Positions 37,460-44,723 of a DNA stretch of 64,000 nt are shown here, in pieces. The notes below the pieces were generated by a model. That model was given only the letters and a program-made list of their open reading frames with translations, was not told the DNA's origin and did not search any database. Position 1 is the first letter of the stretch. Every line of letters starts with the position of its first letter. This DNA is from Ilyobacter_A sp963668015 (GTDB taxonomy: Bacteria > Fusobacteriota > Fusobacteriia > Fusobacteriales > Fusobacteriaceae), in contig CAXXCR010000009.1 in assembly GCA_963668015.2 (NCBI GenBank), forward strand, positions 62,001 through 126,000, given 5' to 3'. Position numbers and translations under genes: made by a program.

Positions 37460-40069
37460 TTATTTAACAACTATGTTTACTATTTTTCCTGGAATCGCTA
37501 TTATTTTTACTATATTTTTGCCTTCTAAGTGCTTCTTTACATTTTCAGCATCTAGCGCTAGTTTTTCCAGTTCTTCCTTACTTGAATTTTTATCCACATC
37601 TAAAGTAGCTCTCAGCTTTCCATTTACCTGTACAGCTATTTGAATTTCATCTGCAACAGTCAGCTCTTCTACATACTCAGGCCAAGAAGCATCAAAAAGA
37701 TACCCTTCCTTCCCTAACTCTTCCCAAAGCTCATCACAGATATGAGGAGTAAACGGCGAAAGCAGGACAACCATATTACTGAGTGCCTCTGTAAATACTT
37801 TTTTAGACTCGCTTCCAAAATCAGCCTTGTCTAAAACATTTACTTTATAATCTTGCAGCTCATTTAAAAGCTCCATTATAGCAGCAATTGAAGTATTGAA
37901 GTGGTAATCCGCCTCTATTGCTTCTGTAACTTTTTTTATTGTCTGATGCAGTTTTCTCACAACTGCCTTGTCACTTTTGCTCAACTTAGATAAATCAAAG
38001 TTTCCTGTTTCAAAGAAACCTTTATTTTCAGCTACCATTCTCCAGACTTTATTCAAGAATCTGAATGAACCGGCAAGACCATTTTCATTCCATTCAAGTT
38101 CTCTTTCGGGTGGTGCCGCAAACATTGTAAACAGCCTCGCAGTATCTGCTCCGTAGCTGTCTATTATATGCACAGGATCTACACCGTTATTTTTAGACTT
38201 AGACATTTTTTCCTCTTTTACACTTAATTCTTCACCCGTGGCCTTACAATACACCTGACCGTTTTTAACTTCAACATCTTCCGAATAAAGATAAACGCCT
38301 CTTTCTTTAGAGTAGTATGATGGCCCCAACACCATTCCCTGTGTAAGTAATCTTTTAAACGGCTCATCAGTTGATAAAAGTCCAAGGTCTCTTAAAATTT
38401 TGTGGAAAAATCTAGAGTAAAGAAGATGCATTACCGCATGCTCTATTCCACCTATATATTGATCTACAGGCGACCATGCATTCACCACGTCCATATCGAA
38501 AGGCAGTTCGTTGTTTTTAGGATCACAGTATCTTAAATAATACCAAGACGAATCCACAAATGTATCCATAGTGTCAGTTTCTCTTCTAGCCTTTCCTCCA
38601 CAACTTGGACAAACAGCATTTTTAAATTCATCTGAAGTCTCTAAAGGATTCCCTTTCCCGTTAAAATCTATATCTGTAGGGAGTTTTACTGGAAGGTTCT
38701 CATCTTTTTCCATTACAATCCCACACTCGTCGCAGTATAATACCGGTATAGGAGTTCCCCAATACCTCTGTCTACTTACTCCCCAATCCTTAAGTCTGTA
38801 CTTAACAGTTCTTGTCCCAAAATTATTTTCTTCCAAGTATTCTGCTATAGCAGTAAGAGCTTTTTTATTAGGCATCCCGTCAAAGCTTCCTGAGTTTTTC
38901 AGAACACCTTTTCCAGTATATGCATTTTTCATTGTAGTAGCATCAAGTTCCTGTACCTCTTTTGTTTTCTTATCAACTGGAAAGATAACAGGTTTTATAT
39001 CAAGGTTATATTTTTTAGCGAATACAAAGTCCCTTTCATCATGAGCAGGAACAGCCATTACAGCTCCAGTACCATAATTCATAAGTACATAGTCGCCTAT
39101 CCATAACGGTACCTTTGTATTATTTACAGGGTTCACAACATATTTACCTGTAAAAACCCCATTTTTCTCTTTACCTTCTGCTGTTCTTTCTATAATATCA
39201 GCATTTTTCATTTTTTCCACTTCATCTTTTATAGAAGAATTTTCTTTTAAAAGTTCATCTACAAGAGGGTGCTCGGGAGCTATAACTGCATAAGTAACCC
39301 CTAGAAGAGTATCTACTCTAGTTGTAAACACAGGTATCTTTGTATCTGTTCCATCTAAAACAAAGTCAATTTCAGTTCCATATGACTTCCCTATCCAGTT
39401 TTTCTGCATCGCAAGAACTTTTTCGGGCCATCCTTCTTTTAACTCTTCATGACCACTTAAAAGTTCGTCTGCATACTCTGTTATTTTAAAGAACCACTGA
39501 GTAAGATCTTTTTGTATTACATCAGTGTCACCATGTCTCCAGCATTTCCCATTTTCAACCTGTTCATTTGCAAGTACAGTTTCACACTTAGGGCACCAAT
39601 TTACTGTAGACTTCTTTCTGTAAACAATCCCTTTTTCATACATCTTTTTAAATATCCACTGGTTCCATTTATAATAGTCTTCCCTATATGTCCAAATTTC
39701 TCTGTCCCAATCATAAGATAGTCCCAAAAGATTTAACTGCTCTTTCATGTTTTCTATATTACTTTGAGTCCATTTAGCAGGGTGAGCCCCATTCTGAATA
39801 GCTGCATTTTCAGCTGGAAGCCCAAAGGAATCCCAACCAAAAGGATGAAGAACATTATATCCCTTCATTTTTTTATATCTGGCAATAACGTCTCCTATGG
39901 TATAATTTCTAACATGCCCCATATGGAGTTTCCCTGACGGGTAGGCAAACATCTCTAAAACATAGTAATTTTCTTTACCCTCTTCTGTGTTAGGTGTTTT
40001 AAAAATTTTTTCTTGCTGCCATTTTTTTTGCCACTTGGTTTCTATCTCTTTGAAAGTATATTCTCTCAC
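37460..40069 (-). CDS. leuS: Leucyl-tRNA synthetase
   Basis: Class I aminoacyl-tRNA synthetase charging tRNA-Leu, with the editing (CP1) domain. It is about 869 residues. The HIGH-type motif is HMGH (SGKLHMGHVRNYTIGD) and the KMSKS motif is intact (EEKMSKSKNNGVDP). Editing domain features include TRVDTLLGVTYAV. The frame extends to a GTG at 40078, but that codon touches the GGGAG site; the GTG at 40067-40069 (MREYTFKEIE) is 8 bases from GGGAG and is preferred. No T-box was found in the short leader. Confidence 0.95.
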   Translation of the reverse strand: MREYTFKEIETKWQKKWQQEKIFKTPNTEEGKENYYVLEMFAYPSGKLHMGHVRNYTIGDVIARYKKMKGYNVLHPFGWDSFGLPAENAAIQNGAHPAKWTQSNIENMKEQLNLLGLSYDWDREIWTYREDYYKWNQWIFKKMYEKGIVYRKKSTVNWCPKCETVLANEQVENGKCWRHGDTDVIQKDLTQWFFKITEYADELLSGHEELKEGWPEKVLAMQKNWIGKSYGTEIDFVLDGTDTKIPVFTTRVDTLLGVTYAVIAPEHPLVDELLKENSSIKDEVEKMKNADIIERTAEGKEKNGVFTGKYVVNPVNNTKVPLWIGDYVLMNYGTGAVMAVPAHDERDFVFAKKYNLDIKPVIFPVDKKTKEVQELDATTMKNAYTGKGVLKNSGSFDGMPNKKALTAIAEYLEENNFGTRTVKYRLKDWGVSRQRYWGTPIPVLYCDECGIVMEKDENLPVKLPTDIDFNGKGNPLETSDEFKNAVCPSCGGKARRETDTMDTFVDSSWYYLRYCDPKNNELPFDMDVVNAWSPVDQYIGGIEHAVMHLLYSRFFHKILRDLGLLSTDEPFKRLLTQGMVLGPSYYSKERGVYLYSEDVEVKNGQVYCKATGEELSVKEEKMSKSKNNGVDPVHIIDSYGADTARLFTMFAAPPERELEWNENGLAGSFRFLNKVWRMVAENKGFFETGNFDLSKLSKSDKAVVRKLHQTIKKVTEAIEADYHFNTSIAAIMELLNELQDYKVNVLDKADFGSESKKVFTEALSNMVVLLSPFTPHICDELWEELGKEGYLFDASWPEYVEELTVADEIQIAVQVNGKLRATLDVDKNSSKEELEKLALDAENVKKHLEGKNIVKIIAIPGKIVNIVVK

Positions 40070-40110
40070 CCACTTCACTCCCTTTTCATCATTTTACAAT
40101 TGTACACTCT

Positions 40111-40139
40111 AATATAACATACTTCAATATTTTATACAA
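40111..40139 (-). promoter_or_regulatory. Promoter of leuS
   Basis: Minus-strand TTGTAT (40134-40139), a 17-base spacer and TATATT (40111-40116), giving a short leader of about 35 bases. Confidence 0.5.
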
Positions 40140-40140
40140 G

Positions 40141-40210
40141 TGCCTGAAAACATATGTATAATAAGAAACAAAAATTATACTAAATTTTGTCTTAACTTAG
40201 TTTTCAGGCA
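40141..40210. repeat. Inverted repeat between leuS and the sigma factor gene
   Basis: TGCCTGAAAAC (40141-40151) and GTTTTCAGGCA (40200-40210) are perfect 11-base inverted arms separated by 48 AT-rich bases. The left arm abuts the leuS -35 box. The role is unknown. Confidence 0.5.
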
Positions 40211-40217
40211 ACATAAA

Positions 40218-40240
40218 AAAAGCAACCCTAGGGCTGCTTT
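40218..40240 (-). terminator. Intrinsic terminator of the sigma factor gene
   Basis: Stem AAAGCAGCCCTAGGGTTGCTTT (one G-U pair) directly at the stop codon, followed by TTTTTTTAT on the minus strand. Confidence 0.85.
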
Positions 40241-40853
40241 AGTCTTTTCTATATCCGGAAAGCCACGCCTCGCTTTTCCTTTTTATTCTTTGAATGGCGT
40301 TGTCTACAGATTTTATCTTTTTCTCCAATTTTTTGGCTATATCCTTATAGCTAAACCCCAAAGCCATGTACATGAACACATCATTTTCAAAAGCACTTAA
40401 ATTTTCTTTGAGGTAATTCTTTAAGCCCAATATCTGCTCTTTTGTAAGATAAAGTTCCTCAGGAGTGTATGATATATAGGACTCCAGTCCTTTTACATAA
40501 ACAACTTCCCTGTTATCTTCATTTTCCCCCTGTATACCTATTGCTGAGTTCAAGGCCATATTCTTTTGTGAATTAGCTGATTTTATTGCCGTTATAAGTT
40601 GCCTCTTAATACATATTGATGCAAATGTCTTAAAGGATGCTGTCTTGTCCTTATCGTATGCCCTTATTGCTTTCAAAAGTCCTATCATCCCTTCCTGGAT
40701 GAGGTCGTCTTTTTCAGCTCCCATTAAAAAATAGTTCCTGGCTTTTAAAAATACGAAATTTCTGTACTGACTAAAAATTTGCCCAACTGCTTCCTGGTCA
40801 CCATTTTTCGCCTGCTCTAAAAGTTCATCCGTAACCAAGTTTTCCATTGTCAT
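40239..40853 (-). CDS. sigH: SigH-like RNA polymerase sigma-70 family factor
   Basis: Alternative sigma factor, 204 residues. Region 2 is at residues about 15-90 (DLIQEGMIGLLKAIRAYD, then FKTFASICIKRQLITAIK), the typical SigH (Spo0H) stretch. Region 4 is at about 150-195 (ENDVFMYMALGFSYKDIAKKL), a helix-turn-helix for the -35 box. ATG 40851-40853 (MTMENLV or MENLV frame) has a GGGGAG site; the longer GTG frame lacks one. In Bacillus SigH controls sporulation and competence; here sporulation is not expected, so pilus or competence genes may be targets (inference). It lies between rlmB and leuS. Confidence 0.88.
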   Translation of the reverse strand: MTMENLVTDELLEQAKNGDQEAVGQIFSQYRNFVFLKARNYFLMGAEKDDLIQEGMIGLLKAIRAYDKDKTASFKTFASICIKRQLITAIKSANSQKNMALNSAIGIQGENEDNREVVYVKGLESYISYTPEELYLTKEQILGLKNYLKENLSAFENDVFMYMALGFSYKDIAKKLEKKIKSVDNAIQRIKRKSEAWLSGYRKD

Positions 40854-40922
40854 ACACACACTCTCCCCTATAAACACATAAGCTATACAACTTACCCTTA
40901 ACCAAATAATGCCCCCATTATA

Positions 40923-41630
40923 TTATAGCCTATTTTTTGAAATTTCGGAAAGTAATATTCCACCCGCAACAGAAACATTTAAGGAATTTATTTTCCCGAA
41001 CACAGGTATCTTTATAAGTATATCGCAATAATCTTTAACTTTTTTTCTTATCCCAAAGCCTTCACTTCCCAATACAAGTGCTGTATTTTTAGGATAATTT
41101 TCTTCATGATAATATTTTTTCCCTGACGCTTCTGCACCGTAAACCCAAAAATCTAATTTTTTCAACTGCACTATAGCCTCAGATATATTTTTGACTTTCA
41201 CTATATCCACATACTCTATCGCTCCAGTGGATGTTTTAACAACTGTTTCATTTACTCTAACCGAGCTTCTTTCTGGAATAATTATTCCGCATACATCAAA
41301 AATCTCACAACTTCTTATTAAAGCTCCTAAATTTCTAGGATCCTGTATACCATCCAGTATTAAAACCGTGGCACTCTTTTTTGTGGCTAATTTTTCTAAA
41401 AACTCTCCAAAATCCACATAGTAATCGTAACTGTCTAGATAAGCCACTACTCCTTGAGAATTTTCAAGCCTCTTTCCTGTATAACTTACCTTTACCCCTT
41501 TTTTTCTGGCAACAGCCAAAAGTCCAGCTAACCTGTCTTGGTTTGCACCTCTAAACACTTCTATCTTATCTATATTCCTGTTATTTTTCAAAGCCTCCAT
41601 AACAGGATTAGGTCCAATTATTTTCTCCAT
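40923..41630 (-). CDS. rlmB: 23S rRNA (guanosine-2251-2'-O) methyltransferase RlmB
   Basis: SpoU/TrmH-family SPOUT methylase, 235 residues. N-terminal substrate-binding domain (IIGPNPVMEALKNNRNIDKI) followed by the knotted catalytic domain with LILDGIQDPRNLGALIRSCEIF (in part: LDGIQDPRNLGALIRS), VLGSEGFGIRKKVKD and SLNVSVAGGILLSEI, the three SpoU motifs. RlmB is the likely assignment; other TrmH-family methylases are possible. It is 9 bases after murA. Confidence 0.92.
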   Translation of the reverse strand: MEKIIGPNPVMEALKNNRNIDKIEVFRGANQDRLAGLLAVARKKGVKVSYTGKRLENSQGVVAYLDSYDYYVDFGEFLEKLATKKSATVLILDGIQDPRNLGALIRSCEIFDVCGIIIPERSSVRVNETVVKTSTGAIEYVDIVKVKNISEAIVQLKKLDFWVYGAEASGKKYYHEENYPKNTALVLGSEGFGIRKKVKDYCDILIKIPVFGKINSLNVSVAGGILLSEISKNRL

Positions 41631-41639
41631 ATATTTGCT

Positions 41640-42908
41640 TTATACCTCCACTTTAATTCTCGTTATTTTAGCTCCTATTTTAGACAATTTTCCTTCCAAA
41701 TCTTCATATCCCCTGTCAACATGATATATCCTGTTAACAACAGTCTCACCTTTAGCAACTAAAGCCGCCAATATCAAACTGGCTCCGGCCCTTAAATCAC
41801 TAGCCATAACTTCTGCTCCGCTGTATTCTACTCCACCGTTTATTATAGCTACATTTCCGTCCACATGGATGTCTGCACCCATTCTATTCAATTCCGGAAT
41901 ATGCATAAATCTATTTTCAAAAACAGTTTCTTTCACCTCACCTATTCCAGGAACCACTGCCATAAGAGACATCATTTGAGCCTGAAGATCCGTCGGAAAT
42001 CCAGGATGCGGCATCGTCTGCACTTTTATAGGCATCAGGTCTTCTACCTTAGAATTAGTCCATATATATTCACCATCCTGTTGGATGTTTACCCCCATTT
42101 CCTGTAGTTTTATAGAAAAACTTTCCAAATGTCTGAGGTCAGCTCCCTTTATTTTTATCCGCCCTTCTGTGAGTATTGAGGCTATCAAAAATGTACCCGC
42201 TTCTATCCTGTCCGGAATTATAGAGTATTCACACGGTACAAGTTTATCTACCCCCTCTATTTCCAGCCTGGAAGTCCCTACTCCGTCTATCTTAGCTCCC
42301 ATCGCATTTAAAAAATCACATAGATCTTCTACTTCAGGCTCACTTGCTGCATTTTCTATGACAGTTTTTCCTTTCGCCTTGACAGCTGCCATTATTACAT
42401 TTTCTGTTGCACCCACACTTGGAAAATCGAAAACTATCTTGGCTCCTTCAAGCTTTTCAGCTACCGCCTCTACATAACCGTGCTCTATATTTATGCTTGC
42501 TCCCAAAGCTTCGAATCCTTTCAAATGGTAGTCAACAGGTCTTGCACCTATTGCACATCCACCTGGCAGCGACACTCTCGCCTTCTTCTCATGTGCCAGC
42601 ATTGGCCCCATTACCAAAAATGAAGCCCTCATTTTTTTAACCAGGTCATAAGGAGCCTCCGTCTTCTTTATCCCTTCATTTTCTATTCTATAAGAATCCT
42701 CGTCTATTTTTTCAATTTTAAGTCCCAATTCTTGCAAAAGTCCAACAAGGGTTCTTATATCCCTTAGATTTGGAACATTCCTTAAGATATAGCTTCCTTT
42801 TTCTATTAAAGTGGCAGTTAAAATTGGAAGAGCTGCATTTTTAGCACCACTTATTTTAACTTCACCGTTTAAGCTAGCCTTTCCCTCTATCTTAAAAGCT
42901 TCTACCAT
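41640..42908 (-). CDS. murA: UDP-N-acetylglucosamine 1-carboxyvinyltransferase MurA
   Basis: First committed step of peptidoglycan synthesis, adding enolpyruvate to UDP-GlcNAc. It is 422 residues. The catalytic cysteine is C118 (LPGGCAIGARPVDYHL), so fosfomycin sensitivity is expected from the known mechanism. K23 and N24 (ISGAKNAALPIL) match the substrate-binding pair. The RADLRHLESFSIKLQEMG and SDLRAGASLILAAL regions complete the fold. It lies downstream of the DUF1694 gene. Confidence 0.96.
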   Translation of the reverse strand: MVEAFKIEGKASLNGEVKISGAKNAALPILTATLIEKGSYILRNVPNLRDIRTLVGLLQELGLKIEKIDEDSYRIENEGIKKTEAPYDLVKKMRASFLVMGPMLAHEKKARVSLPGGCAIGARPVDYHLKGFEALGASINIEHGYVEAVAEKLEGAKIVFDFPSVGATENVIMAAVKAKGKTVIENAASEPEVEDLCDFLNAMGAKIDGVGTSRLEIEGVDKLVPCEYSIIPDRIEAGTFLIASILTEGRIKIKGADLRHLESFSIKLQEMGVNIQQDGEYIWTNSKVEDLMPIKVQTMPHPGFPTDLQAQMMSLMAVVPGIGEVKETVFENRFMHIPELNRMGADIHVDGNVAIINGGVEYSGAEVMASDLRAGASLILAALVAKGETVVNRIYHVDRGYEDLEGKLSKIGAKITRIKVEV

Positions 42909-42917
42909 CTATTCCTC

Positions 42918-43487
42918 CTACTTTCTCTTTTTTTGCTTACAGATCGGACATTTAAATCCGAAAAATTTTTCTGCAAAATTTATTTTTCTAAAACTGTCTT
43001 TGTATTCCGGAAGTTTCTCTTCCACCTCTTTGTAGCATTTCTTACAAATTCTACTGCCCCTGTTTTTACTAAAAACCTCACCCAAGCCCACGTCTATAAA
43101 ATCCTGATCCATATCACGTATTACTAGATCCTTTTCCTTGTTGTCCAAGGCCTCATCAGATACAACCACAAGACCTATTTCTCCACGGTAACTCAGCCCG
43201 TCCACAAGTTCATACCTCACACCAATTTTTTCCGCTGCCATTATATAGGGCTTTAAGTTCTCAAAAGGTATCTCTCTGCTCAGCTTGATCCTTTTTACAT
43301 CTGCTCTTTTCATTGCATTTAAAATTTCAGGGTAGACATCGTCTTCTATAACCTGGTCTTTGTTTAGCGCCGCAACTACCCTCTCTTTATATTCACCTAA
43401 ATAAATATTTTTTTCACTCTGGGTCTTTATAAAATTCATCTTGTGTTTTTCATTTTCATCTAAAAATTCATCAAACTTCAATATCAT
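42918..43487 (-). CDS. DUF1694 (YueI-like) protein with C-terminal cysteine pairs
   Basis: A 189-residue cytoplasmic protein. The core at residues about 27-120 (IYLGEYKERVVAALNKDQV) resembles the DUF1694 family (YueI), of unknown function. Appended is a tail with two CxxC pairs (RICKKCYKE and FKCPICKQ), which looks like a zinc ribbon that I would not expect in the short YueI proteins. It is directly upstream of murA with a 9-base gap, so it is cotranscribed with it. The function is unknown; the ribbon suggests RNA, DNA or protein binding. Confidence 0.8.
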   Translation of the reverse strand: MILKFDEFLDENEKHKMNFIKTQSEKNIYLGEYKERVVAALNKDQVIEDDVYPEILNAMKRADVKRIKLSREIPFENLKPYIMAAEKIGVRYELVDGLSYRGEIGLVVVSDEALDNKEKDLVIRDMDQDFIDVGLGEVFSKNRGSRICKKCYKEVEEKLPEYKDSFRKINFAEKFFGFKCPICKQKKRK

Positions 43488-43577
43488 CCACTCTTTTCTG
43501 AAAATGCTGACTTAAATAAATCTAAAAATCATTCCAATTATATCATATTTCTTTCCTTTTTCAAAAACAATGTCCCA

Positions 43578-44723
43578 CTAAAACCTAGACCTGCACTTGT
43601 CAAAGATTTCAAGGCTTCCAAATCCTCCCGGCTTAGTTATAATTTCATATTTACCGTCCAGGCTGGTGCAGAACGCTATTCCAGGCTCTACCTCTTTTTG
43701 TACCTTGAGTCCGCTTAACCCCATATTTTTAAGCACTTTTAGGGTGGTTTCACCTCCAGATATCATAATTTTGTTTATCCGGTATTTTATTGTTATTTCT
43801 GAGGCGAGTTTCCCAATATAATCTCCCAATTCAACAGGATGGTACCCCTTTTCTATGAGGGAATACATCTCTGGTTTTTCTGATATACTTCTCAGGACTA
43901 TATCTCTCTCGTCTTCAAAAGCTTCTGTAGAGTTTTCAGACCTGTTTTCAAAATTTATATCCATTAAGTTTAAGTTATCCCGATTTTGACTCAAAAAATA
44001 ATCCATCTGCTCAATATTTTTATCATTACACGATCCGGAAACAATGAGAACCCTTTCTCTTCTATAACCCCAAGCCCTCATTAAATGCTCCATAATCCCG
44101 GCCGAACCGACTACATACCTGTCCAAACCAAGTTTTACAAGCACTTCAGATATGATAATCAGGTCGCTGTCTGTCTCGGCATCAAGTATAATTACCTGTT
44201 CATGTGCTGTACTTAATTTCTCCAAAAGCCCGCACCTTACATCTTCTATACTTATAGATTTACCTATTTTAAAAAGCTCCATAAGGTCATTTGTTTTAAT
44301 CGGGTGCAATGGGTCACTGCTAAATTCACTCAAATGCAGAGGCACACCGTTGACATAATGCCTACAGTTTTTCACAGTCCTTCCAGTTTTAGGAAAGCTG
44401 GGCACCACAATTAACTTCTCGCTTCTATCCAAATGTGCCAGTATACCGTCAAGCTCCTCGCGAAGATTCCCGCGGAGTGTCGAGTCTATTTTTTTGTAAA
44501 ATTTTTCAAAACCCCTGTCTTTCAAGTTTAAAAATATATCCTCCACCCTTTTTTGGGCCGCATCAGGTTGTAAGGTTCTGCTTTCGCTGGACACAACACT
44601 TACTTGAGAATCTGATAAAAACTTTTCATCCCACAGACTGGCTACCTCCAACCCATATTTTCTTATCTGAAGGGCCACATCATTGGCACCTGTAAAATCA
44701 TCTGCAACTACCGCTAGCTTCAT
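43578..44723 (-). CDS. Four-carbon acid sugar kinase family protein (DUF1537)
   Basis: Cytoplasmic kinase of the OtnK/DtnK family, which phosphorylates four-carbon sugar acids such as erythronate. It is 381 residues, slightly shorter than the usual 420-430. The N-terminal sugar-acid domain begins MKLAVVADDFTGANDVA and has KKIDSTLRGNLREELDG and PSFPKTGRT. The C-terminal nucleotide-binding half contains MISGGETTLKVL and ITKPGGFGS. It starts with an ATGA overlap with the histidine kinase stop. No dehydrogenase or isomerase partner (pdxA2, otnI) is nearby. The true substrate is unknown. Confidence 0.88.
   Translation of the reverse strand: MKLAVVADDFTGANDVALQIRKYGLEVASLWDEKFLSDSQVSVVSSESRTLQPDAAQKRVEDIFLNLKDRGFEKFYKKIDSTLRGNLREELDGILAHLDRSEKLIVVPSFPKTGRTVKNCRHYVNGVPLHLSEFSSDPLHPIKTNDLMELFKIGKSISIEDVRCGLLEKLSTAHEQVIILDAETDSDLIIISEVLVKLGLDRYVVGSAGIMEHLMRAWGYRRERVLIVSGSCNDKNIEQMDYFLSQNRDNLNLMDINFENRSENSTEAFEDERDIVLRSISEKPEMYSLIEKGYHPVELGDYIGKLASEITIKYRINKIMISGGETTLKVLKNMGLSGLKVQKEVEPGIAFCTSLDGKYEIITKPGGFGSLEIFDKCRSRF

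Noticed and set aside
40079..40238. T-box leader upstream of leuS
   Set aside because: The leader is too short and has no T-box sequence (TGGxACCGCG type) or specifier stem.
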